Positions 1 to 50,615 of a stretch of 64,000 bases of DNA are shown in pieces. The DNA is taken from contig NC_045431.1 of NCBI RefSeq assembly GCF_902635505.1, forward strand, positions 2,356,001-2,420,000, given 5' to 3'. Positions within the stretch are counted from its first letter, which is position 1; each line of letters starts with the position of its first letter. The DNA is from Sarcophilus harrisii. Lineage: Eukaryota > Chordata > Mammalia > Dasyuromorphia > Dasyuridae. A program made the translations under genes and the position numbers. The notes under the pieces are model-generated. The model was not told the origin of the DNA. It saw nothing but the letters and a program-made list of their open reading frames with translations, and did not search any database.

Positions 1-10
1 GTGTTTGTAG

Positions 11-14789
<14,779 letters not shown>

Positions 14790-14921
14790 TTGTGGTTGAG
14801 GGGCAGGGGTATTGATGTCTTACTCATCTGAATATTAAATCACAGAACACTTTGCTTTCAAGCAAGCAGAATGTACTGTATGGTGTTTTATACAACTCAG
14901 TTGTGATTCAAGAATTGTACA

Positions 14922-14927
14922 ATTAAA
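14922..14927 (+). terminator. Proximal polyadenylation signal ATTAAA of STX18 (candidate)
   Basis: ATTAAA lies 133 bases after the stop codon and has a GU-rich downstream element at about 14938-14952. Confidence 0.45.
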
Positions 14928-15937
14928 TCACTTATGGATGTTTGTGTAATTGTTCACACTCACAAAAGGAAACCTCATATTGTTTTAGTACCTGTAATAG
15001 ATACATTGAATTATTGCACTTAGAAGGTTTTAGTTTGCCAGAAAAAGTAAATGATTGTTGACTGAAACCTTTTTTAAAAACCTAAAACTATGCTAAGTAG
15101 CTCAATAGTAAAGAAATTCAGATTCCTATCAAAATGAGTGATATGGTGAAAAGTGCTTTTAGGGTGCAGAGAATGCTAGATATTAATTTGAGGGAGGGTT
15201 TGCGCAGGGAGACTGCCCGATTTTCCATCCTGTTCGACCTCAGGGAAAAACATTTATGTAATCTCCCTACTAAATGATTGTTTCTATTCCTTTTCCACTA
15301 TTTCATCTTATCGAGATGATTAACTGTTCGTTCACAAAGACAGTGTATTTGTAGAAAGGAAAACCGATGGTCCATTTGTTAATCTTACGAGTTTAACATA
15401 ATTTAACTTATTGCAGATAGTAAATGTTTCTAGATCATTCAAAATATGCATCATGTAATGACGAGGTAGTGAACATTGCAGTGGAACCAAAGATCGACTA
15501 GAAAAAAGCCGAACTTATCAAGTATTTATTTCTAGGTAGAATCAGGACTTAAATTCAACAAGAATCAGTAGCCGAAGGTAGGTGCTGTTTTTTGACTGCC
15601 TCCCGAATGGAAGTATCCCACTGTATGATTTTATAACGGGGCTGGTGGGTAGTTCCCATTAGGCTCAGTCTCCTGCTCTTACATTCCCAGAAGGAGATCT
15701 ACATGGGAAGTTTTGCCTCAGCAGGTGGCTGCCTTGAGAATAGAAATGTGAAAGATTAGTTTATTGATTGAAAGAGCAAATATTGGGGAACTGCCTCAGA
15801 GCAGGCCACGCCGTGTCTCAGCGACTCCGTGTCCCCTCTGTAAACGTGTCCACGTAATTCGTTCTGTCTTAATATTTGGAAAATGCATGTGGGCTTTTGA
15901 GACAGATATGAGGCAGCCAGAGATACCCTTGCTGTAC

Positions 15938-17647
15938 TTTATTTACATGGAGTGAAAATGTCAAAAGTTACATGCGAACGAACTTACATTCAATAAAGTT
16001 ATGTACTCTACTAGAAAATACAAACATGGTTTGTTTCAGTCTTGTGTTTACATGGATTTGAGTTCCTTCTTATGCAGGAAAGGTTTTGGCACATAACTTA
16101 TTGCTTTTTATGCACTCCCCACAGTTTGGTGACTTCTACAGCTAGTCTTTGCAGGCCCTAACTGCTCAATGAACATTCGTTGACTGCTTGGTACTTAAAC
16201 AGTAGAATTAAGAAATCATGGTCCTTGTTTAGAAACATTCTTGATAATAAAATACATTTCCTCTTAGAAGAAAAATTAAGGAAGTCAGAGAGTAGGATCG
16301 ACCGTGCTCACCATGTTTGTCTGATTATAAATTTGGGAGAACAACCTACTTATTTCAGCTATATACTAAAAATCAATGAAACTTTTGACATGTCCACTAG
16401 AGATAGCACATTCGGAATAAATGGAGAAAAAAATGTGAATATCTTTTTTATATTTAATTGTTTTACACACATATTTTGTTTAACTGGCAATTTTGTAAAC
16501 GTATATTTGATGTCCAGAATAAAATTGAAATACGATTTCTTTACAGAGATTGTGAAATGAAATTTCCTAATTGAACTTACAGATACAACACTGGTCTCTA
16601 TGTTCTCTTTAACCTGTTCTGTATATCTGGGGGTTATGATAACTGGTCTCAGTTTTTGTAATTCAGAAAACTTAGATTAAAACAGTCAGCACATTGTTGC
16701 ATCTCCCTCCCCAACCCACTCCCAACCCTTGTAGTGTTCCCTATTTAACTTGCAAGCAGTAAGAGCAGTGCAGATCCATTTGTAATGGAATATAAAAATG
16801 AACCAGCGTGAAGACTTCTTTTCCTATCAGATAAATTACAGAGTGGACTATCTACAAAAAAACCAAAAACCATGGGTTCTCACTGTCCAGGAGGCCATTT
16901 CTGAACAGAACACCCTTCATCTCCCAAATGCAGTTGCACCATCCAGGTAGACTCCTAATGAAATGTATTCATGCTTTTTAGTAGTATTCACCTCTGGGTT
17001 TCCCTTCACCTTTTTACCAAGGTGCCCAACCACTGAGGAAATGCAGGGAGGTTCTGTTGGAGAAGAAAACCGCAGCGAACATGGCAAGAACCCCGGCCTG
17101 TCTTAGGAGTCAACGGTGGGGAAGGAAACGCCATAAATGGGACCTGAGGGTTTTCCACCCTTAGGTCTCTAAGCCAGGTGCTGCCGGTGACTAGGGGTCG
17201 GCGCTACTAGCACTGAATTTGAGCGGAGAGAAGCAGCTCAGCTCCCTCGGAGCTGAAGAAGAGAGATCACTCTAGTTATGGTTGTGTGTTCAGTTTGCAA
17301 AACAGCGAGGGGACTAAAAATACAGCTAGCGTTCAGACAAGGAAAACGCAGGATTTAGCCGCATCCCGAACCCCAACGAGTCAGGGTGACGACATCCAGC
17401 GCATCCCAGCTGCGGAGGGTTAGCTAACTGAAGATTTCTTAACGGGGAATGGCCTCCGGGCTCTTGAAGCGATGGGTTTATGCCCGGGAGTGTTCTGCAG
17501 CAAGTTGTATTTGCAAAGCAGCATCAGCAAACAGAAGCAGTTGCACCATAAATGAGTAACCTCTACATTATCCATAATTAATGAGATGTGCCTCCAAGTC
17601 CCGTGGTTACCTTCTGGGGACACGGCATGGAGAAGGGGCCCGGGCCA
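15938..17647 (-). other. NSG1: NSG1 3' UTR (extent inferred)
   Basis: The nearest canonical AATAAA on the minus strand after the stop is the reverse of TTTATT at 15938-15943. Others are at 15760-15765 and 15525-15530. ATTAAA (reverse of 16453-16458) would give a shorter end. If 15938 or a lower site is used, the UTR overlaps the distal STX18 3' end (about 16020). In human the two genes are recorded as overlapping at their 3' ends. The region shows no recognised repeat. Confidence 0.4.
15992..15997 (+). terminator. Distal polyadenylation signal AATAAA of STX18 (candidate)
   Basis: A canonical AATAAA sits about 1.2 kb after the STX18 stop, with a U/GU-rich element at 16028-16050. Cleavage would fall near 16015-16025. 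Confidence 0.5.
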
Positions 17648-41611
<23,964 letters not shown>

Positions 41612-41649
41612 CTAACAAAAGACGTGACCCACTGATCGAGCTGCCCCCC

Positions 41650-41735
41650 CAAAGCCTGCTCTCTGCGAGCCAGCCCCCCGAGGCCGCCCTCTGCCAACCA
41701 GCCCCCCAGGCCGCCCTCTGCGAGCCAGCCGCCCG
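41650..41735 (+). repeat. C-rich tandem repeat, about 30-bp unit
   Basis: Three units of the type ctctgcgagccagccccccg with a gaggccgcc spacer lie in NSG1 intron 1, about 100 bases upstream of the first coding exon. Confidence 0.8.
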
Positions 41736-42249
41736 GGGGGTAGCGGGACCACCCCGGCGGAGAGCTAGGCTACAGACGGCCTTGTGGGAGGGCAGGGCGA
41801 GACACTGTCATTGTCGAGGGGGAGCAGGGGGAGAGAGGGGCCCGAATGCCCCCCTTGCCTTGACTTTGCCCAAAGGAGAAGTGGGCCCCCGGGGCCCCGA
41901 GTCCTGCTCCCCGAGCCCCAGGAAAGGTTGGGGAGCTGCGGTTTGCGCGATCCGCTTCCTTTCTCCTCCCCGAGCTTTCTGCCCATCCCGTTGTCCGGCT
42001 CTGGCCATCCGGTCTCCCGGTCTCTCCGCCCTCCCCGCGCACCCACCCTTAGGAGTCTGAGCCCCGCAGTGATCGACCCTCGCGTCCCGGTGTCGTTGGG
42101 GGGTCCCGACCTCCCATCCCCGCTGCCCCCCAGCCTTGGGAGGGGAGCCCCCGCCTAGCTCTTCCGCCCCCGGCGCCGTCCCCCGCCGCAGCCCCGAGCC
42201 CTCGAAGCGCCGCGGGGCTTGGGGGTGGGGGGGTGGGATGGGAACTCAC

Positions 42250-42600
42250 CCCCGAGGATGGAGCGCGGCTTCTCCCAGCTCGCAGCCACGCCGCAATGGC
42301 GGAGGAGGAGCGAGGGACCTGGGGAGCCCGGGGGAGGCGGCCCGGCAGCTCCTTGGCTGGGCTTGCTCCTCAGTCCCCTTCGCGACCGCGGCAGGGATGT
42401 GGCGGCTCCGGCGGCCTCGCTCCTCCGCCTTGACGCAGCCTCAGTCCTTGGGGCGCAGAGCTGGGGGAGGCAGGAGGAGCGAGAGCAGCACAAAGGAGAG
42501 CGGGCTGGAGGGGGAGGGGCCGCTGCGGGGAGGGGGCGCAGCCGGCTCTGCCTCCGCTCTGCTACTGGCGCAGCCGAAGCAGGGAGCGCTCCCCCGGGAG
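42250..42600 (-). other. NSG1: NSG1 non-coding first exon (candidate; outer end approximate)
   Basis: Within the CpG island a strong minus-strand donor reads CGGGG|gtgagttccc, with the exon ending at 42250. It pairs with the acceptor whose exon starts at 41552, giving an intron of 697 bases. Human NSG1 also has an untranslated first exon. The transcription start is not fixed. No TATA box is evident, as usual for a CpG-island promoter. Confidence 0.6.
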
Positions 42601-42804
42601 TGAGCGCGCGGTGGCCGCAGTGGCGCGCGGGGGCCCCGGGGAGCCGGGGGGGGGGGGGGAGCAAGTGACTGGGGGAGTAGTGACGGAGGCCAGATGGGAG
42701 CAGGGGGAGCAATGGGGGACAGAGGAGGGAGCCAAACAGCTGGGGGTCCGACGGGGCCTGACAGCGGGGCGGAGGCGAATGAGGGCCAATGCGGGGGGCG
42801 GGCA

Positions 42805-43060
42805 GGTGGGAGGAGGCGAGCGGCGGGGGGAGGAGTAATGGGGGCGGATGGGAGGAGGCGAGCCTTGGGGGAGGGAGTAACGGGGGCGGATGGGAAGGGG
42901 CGAGCGGCGGGAGCGGGACTAACGGGAGGCGGGCAGATGGGAGGGGGCGAGAGGCGGGGGGAGGAGTAATGGGGGCAGATGGGAGAGGGCGAGAGGCGGG
43001 GGGATCATGGGGGGCAACGGGGAGGAGGCGAGTAGCTGGGGGAGCGATAGCGGGGGCTGC
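42805..43060 (+). repeat. G-rich minisatellite, 42-bp unit
   Basis: The unit start gatgggagg/ggtgggagg recurs at 42805, 42847, 42889, 42936 and 42978, with a weaker copy at about 43017. Steps are 42, 42, 47, 42 and 39. Each unit has several runs of three or more G, so the + strand can form G-quadruplexes. It lies in the CpG island upstream of the NSG1 donor at 42250. Confidence 0.85.
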
Positions 43061-44394
43061 TGCGCTCAGGCGGCCGGCGCTTCGAGGCAGCGCTGCGCTC
43101 CCTCCTCCCCTCGCCCCCCAGCCAGGGAGGAAAGGGGGCCGCGCTGCAAGGACGCGCCCCGCTGCCGGCCTGGCTGGGGGGTCCGCGGGCGCCTCGGGAA
43201 GGAGGCTTGAAGCCAGAGGCTGCGGCGGGGCTCGGTTGCCCCTCACTGCCGCCCCTCGCCGGCAGGGAGAGCCGGGCAGGCTCCGGGGGTTCGGAGCGCA
43301 GGGGCTGGGAGGGCGAGCGCACCCGCCCGGGGTGCGGGGCGTGCCCAGATGCCCAGCCCGGCGTCCCGGCCGCGGGTCTCCGCCGACGCTTCGAAAGGGC
43401 CACAGGCTCCTCCGGGCGGGAGGCGAAGATTCGAACTCAGTGCGGGGCCAGCGAGGGCAGGGGCGGGGAAGGGGGGCCAGGGGGGTGGAGGGGGAGAATA
43501 TTAAATACAAAGTCACGAGCTCCTATCTTACCCAGCCCCGCCCCCCATACACGCCTGAGCTTTCCTGAGCTTGTAAAACAGCCCCTCCCCCGACTGTATT
43601 TGCAGGTGTGCAGGTGACAAGCCTGCGACGTCAGTGGGACCTCAGGGCCCTCCCCAGCCCGGTCCGACATCCAGCCGTGAACCCTGGTCTCTAGCGGCGC
43701 CAAATCAGCCCCCCTTCTCCTTCCCAGCAGCCACCTTCCAAAAAATCCGCCCCCCCCCCCCCAACCCCGGAGTGTGTAACTTTCTCTCGCAGCATTTAGA
43801 GCTGGGAGGGCTTAAGGGATCGTTTGGTGCAACCCCTGCCATATATTACCGATGGAGAAGCTGAGGCAGGCCCAGAGGGGAAATGAGACGTCTAAAGTCT
43901 CACAGAGAATTAAGCGCAGGGCTGGGAACTGACGCAGGTACAGAGTCTAGATCCAGCCATGTTTTCTCCTGGAGCCCTCGGCAGTGAGAAATGGCACCAA
44001 GGGGGAGACCCGGGGTCCAGTCCCGGCAGGAGGCTCCCGGGCGGCCGTAATCCTGATACCGCTGCGCTCTCTCCCTTTTGTCTCACCGCGCACCTTCGGG
44101 AGAAGTTCTCCTTGTGGCCGGGAGTCACCCAGCTAGGGAGGTGTCGGAGGCCACGTGTGAACTCGGTGGCTTCGGGTCCCCGCCTCCAGGCCCCTTTAAC
44201 TTCCCGCAGCCTCCCCTGGCTCGGAGGAGGGTAATCCCCGTGCCCCCCGCCTCCCAGGGCTGTGGTGAGAAGGACAGCCGTGAACTGGGCTGGAGATGGG
44301 CGGACTCGTTGGGTGTCATTCGGGGAATCCAGGTGACCAAGTGACGATGATTTGGGCCAAAGCAGATCTGGACTGGAAGGCCCCCAGTGAGCCG

Positions 44395-44461
44395 GGGTGC
44401 CAGAGTGGGCTGGGTGTGCCAGAGTGGGCCGGGCAGAGTGGGCCGGGGGTGCCAGAGTGGG
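44395..44461 (+). repeat. Short tandem repeat (17-21-bp unit)
   Basis: The word cagagtgggc recurs four times in about 70 bases with variable spacers. Confidence 0.75.
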
Positions 44462-45570
44462 CTGAGCCTGCCGTTCCTTGGGAGCTGCCGCCAGGTCCTA
44501 TGTGGCACTGTCTCTTTGGCAGCCCCTGGCACTGCTCCGGGCATCCAGGCTCTCCAAAACTCTTTGTCCAATCAAGGATTTGATCAGGAACTCAGTGGGA
44601 GCTCCCTACATGTTTGCTGAGGTGTCCCACCGACTGCCCTGGGTACCCAAGAGCCCCTTCCATCAGCACTCCCAGTCACGCATGGGTCCTCCCATCACTC
44701 CTGTGTCCTTGTCCCCCCCTAGCCTGTGATCCTTTGCAATTTAGATCCTGGGATCCAGTTGCAGTTTTCCCTCCTCATTTCTTTATTAATCCATAAAATG
44801 GCACAACTGGAGGAGACCTCAGGGGTACCCCAGTCCAAGACCCTCATTTCTCCAGATGGGCCAACTGGGATCCGGACGGAGGTGTTCCTCTCCTTCCCCC
44901 AGCTGGTTAGTGAACTAGTTAGTTACCAGGGCAAAAAAAAAAAAGGCAGCCGACTCCTACTCTAGCAGTCTTCCCACCACCGTGGACACAGGCTGGATGG
45001 GATGTTGAGGGTCTCGGAGGAAATCAAGAAAACAGTCATTAAGGCCTTTTTGTTTGGTGCCATGCTTCAGTCTGGAGGAGATGCAGAATTTAGAAAGGGC
45101 ACAGTCCCTGTCCTCAGGAAGCTCACAAGCTATTGGGAATTTAAAAAAGGAGACAACTATAATCCTTTGTGTTTTGGGGAAGAGGATACAGAAGAGGTGG
45201 GGAGCTGGACATCAAATTCCCTCCTGGTATGGAAACTCCTCCACCAATACAGATCAAAAGCTTGTCGCTTTCTGCCTTCTTTGCCCACAGCTGCCTTCGG
45301 TGCTCCCCCACTGGACGGGGTTCCTGGAGAGCAGGAATTGCCTCTGGCCTTTCTTCGCATGTCTGGCTTGTGGAAAGGGCTCCAGGAGTGCCTTTCTTGG
45401 TGAGGGACTGAGGCTACTGAATGACGACGATAATATTTCAAGATTCCATAATTTGTCCCAACTCAAGATCAGAAGCAAGATTTCAAGCCACATCTTCCCT
45501 ACTCCAAGAGTGGCCCTTGATTCACTGGGGCCCTCCCATTGCCTCCATAATCCCCAATTTTTTGTTTTTG

Positions 45571-45775
45571 CCGGGTCATCTGTCAGTCGTGTCTAACTCT
45601 TCATGACCTCATTCAGGGTTTGTAAAAATACTTACTGGAGGGGCTGGCCACATCCTTCTCCATTCAGTTTACAGATGAAGAAACTGAGTCAGACACAATG
45701 AAGTGCCTTGCCCAGGATCTCACAGCGAGGAAGTGTCCGAGGTTGAATTTGGACTCACAGAGATGAGACTTCCCC
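45571..45775 (-). mobile_element. Marsupial tRNA-derived SINE (MAR1/WALLSI-like)
   Basis: Read on the minus strand it has the tRNA-like head, gggcaaggcacttcattgtg, an actcagtttcttcatctgta block and the tail word gtcaatga-type ending in gtcgtgtctaactcttcatg in reverse. It is diverged. Confidence 0.6.
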
Positions 45776-47195
45776 ACTCCCTCTGGGCTGGGGGGCACCA
45801 GCTCGCTGCTCCTGCTCTCCCTGCAAATAATTGGTGCACGGTTGGTTCCATCCCCATCGTTTCATTCTCCAATGTAAAACGTGTCCCCTCTAACCAAAGG
45901 AACCTCTTTGGGGGGGCTTTGAGGCTGTTCCTTCCCTCTTTCGGGATGATGGGGGCTAGCTAATTTCCTCAGCAGGGGCATACATGATGTCACTTTACCT
46001 AAGAGCCTCTTAACTTTTTGGCTATTAGCTCACGCCATTGACTCACATTTGGCTTCTGATTCACTTAAAAGCCCCCTCACATGGCCAATGTATCAGCCAG
46101 CCCCACCGTCCTGCAGCCGACATTTTGAACCTAAAATAGAGTTTTTCAGTTACAGGTCATCTTATGAGAATCTCCTCTCTGCCTTTTCAAGATTCCTTGG
46201 GAATCCATTCTGTTTTCCGGGGCATTTTCTCTCCCTTGGCTTTGTAAAAGTCAGAGCAGCACGGCCCCTGCTGCCATCTGAGTGACCAGCCCCCCCCCCC
46301 GGACCCCTGGAACCTTAATGTCTGAGCAATAGGCATGAGTGAAGCCTTTGCAGCTGTCTTTCCCACTTCCCTGGAAGCCTGGGCTGCCCTGAGGGGGTCC
46401 CCTGCCTCTCAACTAGCAGAAGGCTGCCCCATCCCATGCCAGAGCCCCCGGCATCAAACCGCTGGGGATGATAAAGGGCTCATTGAGCAGGGGGTTGGTG
46501 TGGAGATAGATGCCCTTCACAGTTGGTCTTCTTGTTTGTACTTACTGAGCTGTATCTTTGTGGGGTGTCCCTGACCCAAGCTCAGTGACGGGAGTTTGCA
46601 GGACCACCTCGATCCCCAGGAAGGGGGGAGGCTCACAGAGAGGAAGCCGGAGTTATCCTGGCCGTTTGTGGCTCTGACCCGAGTCCTTCCCACTCTGTGT
46701 GGGGAGGGACAGAGAGCGCTTGAGGAATCTGCTTGTCTCACAAAACTGCAATGGAATTGTCCGCCGTGGGGATCTGCCTCTTGGCGTCTGGGAGCCGCTT
46801 CCCCCTCACCGGAGACGTTCCAGCAGAGGCTGCCTGGCCGCCCGTCCACAGATGCTCTCGAGTGGATTCTGGAGCAGGCCGGAGGTGGGCCGGGGGCTCC
46901 CAGCGCTAGGATTTCGAGATTCTGCTTTCCCAGGGCCCTTTCGCCAACCACTCGCTGAGCCCAGTCCCTTGTGCGTTTTCAAAAGCAGTGTGGGAAGAAT
47001 CGGGGCTGGGGGCAACGTGTGAGCCTTGATGCCGATTCCAGGTGCACTTGACCACCCAACATCAAGAGCTGCCTCCAAGGCTGGGCACAGAGTGCCAGGT
47101 GCTAGGGTGGACAGGAGGGGGGTAGGCAAGACGAGCGGCCGATTTCCTCGTCTGGGTCAGCTCTCCATAGAAGAGGGCCCCATCAATCATGTTCT

Positions 47196-47440
47196 GGGCA
47201 GCTGGGTGGTCCAGTGGGCAGAGCACTGGTCCTGGAATCAGGAAGACTCATCTTCCTGACTTCAAATCCAGCCTCAGATACTTCTTACTCGCTGTGCGAC
47301 TCTGGGCAAGTCATTTAACTCTGTGCCTCAATTTTCTCATCTGTAGAATGAGCTAGAGAGGAAAATGGCGGATCTCTCCAGGGTCTCTGCCAAGAAAACC
47401 TCAAACGGGGTCAGACATCAACTCAACCCCAAGAAAGAAA
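47196..47440 (+). mobile_element. Marsupial tRNA-derived SINE (MAR1/WALLSI-like)
   Basis: It starts gggcagctgggtggtccagt and goes on through cctggaatcaggaagactc, ttcaaatccagcctcagata, tgggcaagtcatttaactct and atctgtagaatgagct to the tail tctgccaagaaaacctcaaa and ggtcagacatcaactcaac. The full order of a marsupial SINE is present. Confidence 0.8.
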
Positions 47441-48489
47441 AATCATTCTTAACTGTTCTGGCCAATTACAACAAAGTCACAGGACAGCCCGAATCCCAGA
47501 GCACGACAGACTCTCTGAAGTTATCTAACCCAATGCAGATTATCAACGATCCTGGACATCAGAGATGGAACGGACCTTGGGACAAGGACAAAACCCCGGT
47601 CAGTGTCCCCTCTCACACCCTGCTGCGCTCGCTCCCCTCGGGCCACGGAGAGAAGCCGGGCGATGTGCTCAGGGCAACCTGGCCAGAAATGGCACCCGGG
47701 TCTGAAACTTGGGCCCCCACCTCCTGCCAGGGTTTTCCCTCATATTATCCTGCATCTAAAAAGATGGGAGGGATAAAGCCGCTTCATCCCACTCCTCCCT
47801 GACCTAATGCTGCCTTCAGCCAGCTAAGGGTCTCTAGCAGACTCCTTGCTCACGGTGAAACCATTTAACAGACAGATGATTAGAAAATCCTTTGCCAAAG
47901 TAAAGGCCACAGACTTCTGCAGCAATAATGACATCATCCACGTTGCACTTGGGTTAATCGCTGATTTAGGAGACACGGAGGGACGGTTACAGTTCTTCTT
48001 GGGGTTGTGGAGCCTGGTCCCAGTGAGAGTGTCACAAATTCACGGGACACCCCTGAGTGCGTGGGAGATCACACGGTGGGGAACCGACCTGCCCTGCAGA
48101 CAAATGAGCCAAATCACCCAACGGGCTCTTCGGGCTGTAATTTCTCCGATTTTGCATTTTGGATCCTGAGTTAGCTGAAGCAAGTGTAAAATGAGTGTGG
48201 CGGTATGCGGCTCCCCACTGCCTGTGGCTGCCAGAAGGCTCTCCCGTGCCCTATTTATTTTAGGTATGACATGGATTTTATAATAATAATTCATAATCTC
48301 ATCTGCAATGCAGTAAAGCCTCATTTGTTGAGCAGCAAGGGGAACGAACTGTTCCCAATAAGTGAATTGTCTTGATAACCGAAGCTAACGCCTTTAAGTG
48401 CCAAACGGTTTTTAATTTTAATGGAAATCTTTGTAAAAACTGATCCTCTGCTTTCCCGCCTTCTTAGACAGACTAGATGGGACACAACA

Positions 48490-48760
48490 CTGGTTGTTGT
48501 TGGTCCTTCATTCTCCAAGGGCATCGGGACATCGGGAGGGGATGCAAGGGAACTGGATTGGAGGGAGGGAGGGCTCTGCAAGGTCGCCCACCCCACTTTC
48601 CCCCCAGAGCCATCTGGTCCAGGACAACTGAAGATGGATGCAAGGGGAGACCTTGGCCTTTTTAAGCTAAGGTCTTTCACAAGTCTCAGTTTGACTGAGG
48701 TCATGCTCAATCCGTGAGTAAGGTTGGATAAGAAAGAAAGGCAAAGAATGACTTTTTTTC
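48490..48760 (+). repeat. Marsupial-lineage dispersed repeat (SINE-like)
   Basis: Words in order are tggtccttcattctccaagg, gagggagggctctgcaaggt, agagccatctggtccagga, gggagaccttggccttttta and gctaaggtctttcacaagtc. I know this series from other marsupial sequence but cannot give its library name. Confidence 0.6.
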
Positions 48761-49689
48761 CCCCCAGAAAGAAAGCAGGAAATCCATTGGGAGGTGAAGA
48801 TGCCCAGGGATTCTGACCAAAGCAACAATTGCTGTTCAGCAATCAGGGCCAAAACAGAGACCAAGGGTGCTTGGCCTGAACTGTCTGTTGGCCAATCAAT
48901 GAGAGCCAGCATGATCTGGATACACTCCTCCTGGTCATTACGGACACACATGATCCCGTCCTACAGCGGGAGAGGGCTCAGGCTGTTTGCCTTGCCGCCA
49001 AATGCCCCCGGTCTGATGGGCTTTCTTTTATTCTTACAGATTTGGGGGGTGGCTGCTCTCTTGGCTTCCATCTGTCAGATGTCCCTTTTTCTGACTATCA
49101 GCATCTAGCCACCCCTTTTCTAATTGGTTTCTTCCAATCTGCTTTGGCCTAAGAAATCAATATGGGAGGGAAGCAAGAGTGATTCAACCCGTTTCAATTC
49201 CAAGTGGGCAGAGCATGGTACAAGTACAAAGTGTAGGCAGGACACGGAGGCTCTGGGTGCAGGAGAAAGAACCCCGGCTCGGGAATGAGAGGAGCGGGAT
49301 GTGAGATCTGTCTCCGTGATGTTCGTTGCCTTCAAGAACGTGCCAGAGCACATCACTCACCTCCCTGGCCCTGCCTCTGCTCATCTCAGAACGAAGAGGC
49401 TGGTTGGGGGCTCCCTCTTCAAGGCCCACGATCTTACACTGTTTGTCTTTGGGAAGTTTACAGTCTGGTGATGTGATACCTCCATGAGAACCACACACAT
49501 CAATGCCCGAGGCTGCTTGTGCAAAGCAAACCGGCTTCTCTGGCTCCTGCAGAAAATGACTCATAAAATCAGACTTTTAAAGAAAGAATGGACAATCTCT
49601 AGCTTTAGAAGGGAGGAGCTGGTATAGGAAGGACCCAAAATGTAGGTCAAGGGCAAAGACCCGGAGAATCATTATTATTATTCTGACCT

Positions 49690-49930
49690 GAGTGGTTCTG
49701 GCTGGAGAGCTGGGCTTGGGACCATATAGACTTGCATTCATAGACACTCCACTAACTGCATGTCCCTGGGCAGTCACTCATCCTCTCTCACCCTCAGTCT
49801 TCCCATCTGCAAAAGAGGTTCAATAATTCAACCTACCTTCTAGGGTTGTTGTGGTGATCAAATAAAATGATATGGGCAAAAATAAAAAGTAAAATAAAAC
49901 CTTAAAATTCCATATAAATGTTAACTGTGA
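49690..49930 (+). repeat. MIR/THER1-type SINE relic
   Basis: It shows gtccctgggcagtcactcat, cttcccatctgcaaaagagg, ctagggttgttgtggtgatc and a tail with ccatataaatgttaac, in MIR order. Confidence 0.65.
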
Positions 49931-50615
49931 ACAACTAAATCTTTAAGTGCCCTTCATTTCATTTTGTTTCAAATATTTCCCTTAGAGCCCCAAACAATAA
50001 GGTTCTAATAGGAAATAAAGATACTTTTCTACTCAAATGTATGTGGAATCAGAGCCTGCACCCCATGAGCCTTTTTCTCCTTCTCTCTTTGCCTCTCGTG
50101 GAAGGAGATGGGATTTATAAATGATACAGCTAATTGTGTTTTTCTACAAGATTAATTTTATTGTCACATTATCTACTGCTTCTGAATCCATTCAAGGATG
50201 GATTATCACAGCTCTCTCTTCTCTTGAGTGATCATTAATTATCAGGTCACCTTTCAGCCAGAAGCACCTGAGTCTCAGGGCCCCAGACATGTCAAACCTA
50301 AGATATCCAGCCCAGCGCCCTCCACTGACAGGACAAGGAAAGGGAGACCCAGAGCGGGCAAGGAACTCACTGGAATGACATGGTGTGGTCTCTCGGCTTT
50401 TTGTACATGACGCTTCAGCATTTGCTCCTACCTGGCCAAGGTCGGCTATTGTTTTATTTTTTAAATTTTAAAATAATTTTATCGATGCCGTTGTTCTTGT
50501 GTCACAGTCCTTTCTGGACCTGAATCCTCTGTCTCGTCACTCCTTCAATCCATTCCTATAATACAGAGAAACAATCAACCAATTGACCGTGGTAATGGCC
50601 AACAAGGCGTACACC

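Larger units (their letters stand above)
14790..16020 (+). other. STX18: STX18 3' UTR (extent inferred)
   Basis: Two polyadenylation signals fit. A proximal ATTAAA at 14922-14927 is followed within 20-30 bases by a GU-rich stretch (tgtttgtgtaattgtt), which would give a UTR of about 150 bases. A distal AATAAA at 15992-15997 is followed by tggtttgtttcagtcttgtgttt and would end the transcript near 16020. A further AATAAA lies at 16518-16523. No SINE or LINE is recognised in this stretch. Which site is used cannot be told from sequence. Confidence 0.55.
43500..47195. other. Intergenic stretch upstream of NSG1
   Basis: Contents: a C-run near 43750; MIR-type relic at about 43790-43940; small tandem repeat of a gtgccagagtgggc unit at about 44395-44461; MIR-like relic at about 44800-44920; an old repeat with caggaagctcacaagctatt at about 45030-45140; and a minus-strand SINE at 45571-45775. 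No exon is convincing, and the many ORFs lack family motifs. Confidence 0.7.
47440..50615. other. Intergenic stretch with relics
   Basis: Contents: a MIR-like relic at about 47540-47720, the SINE-like repeat 48490-48760, a MIR/THER1-type relic 49690-49930, and a MIR-like relic at about 50270-50370. The parts 47800-48480 and 48770-49690 are unassigned. Confidence 0.65.

Noticed and set aside
42155-43516. 453-codon open frame on the minus strand
   Set aside because: It lies in the CpG island, is mostly Pro/Ala/Ser/Arg, has no family motif and overlaps a 259-codon frame on the other strand. High GC removes stops by chance.
42789-43568. 259-codon open frame on the plus strand
   Set aside because: It is a Gly-rich translation of the 42-bp minisatellite; a repeat artefact.
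45054-45596. 180-codon open frame on the plus strand
   Set aside because: It overlaps other frames of similar length on both strands, crosses an old repeat fragment and has no recognisable domain.
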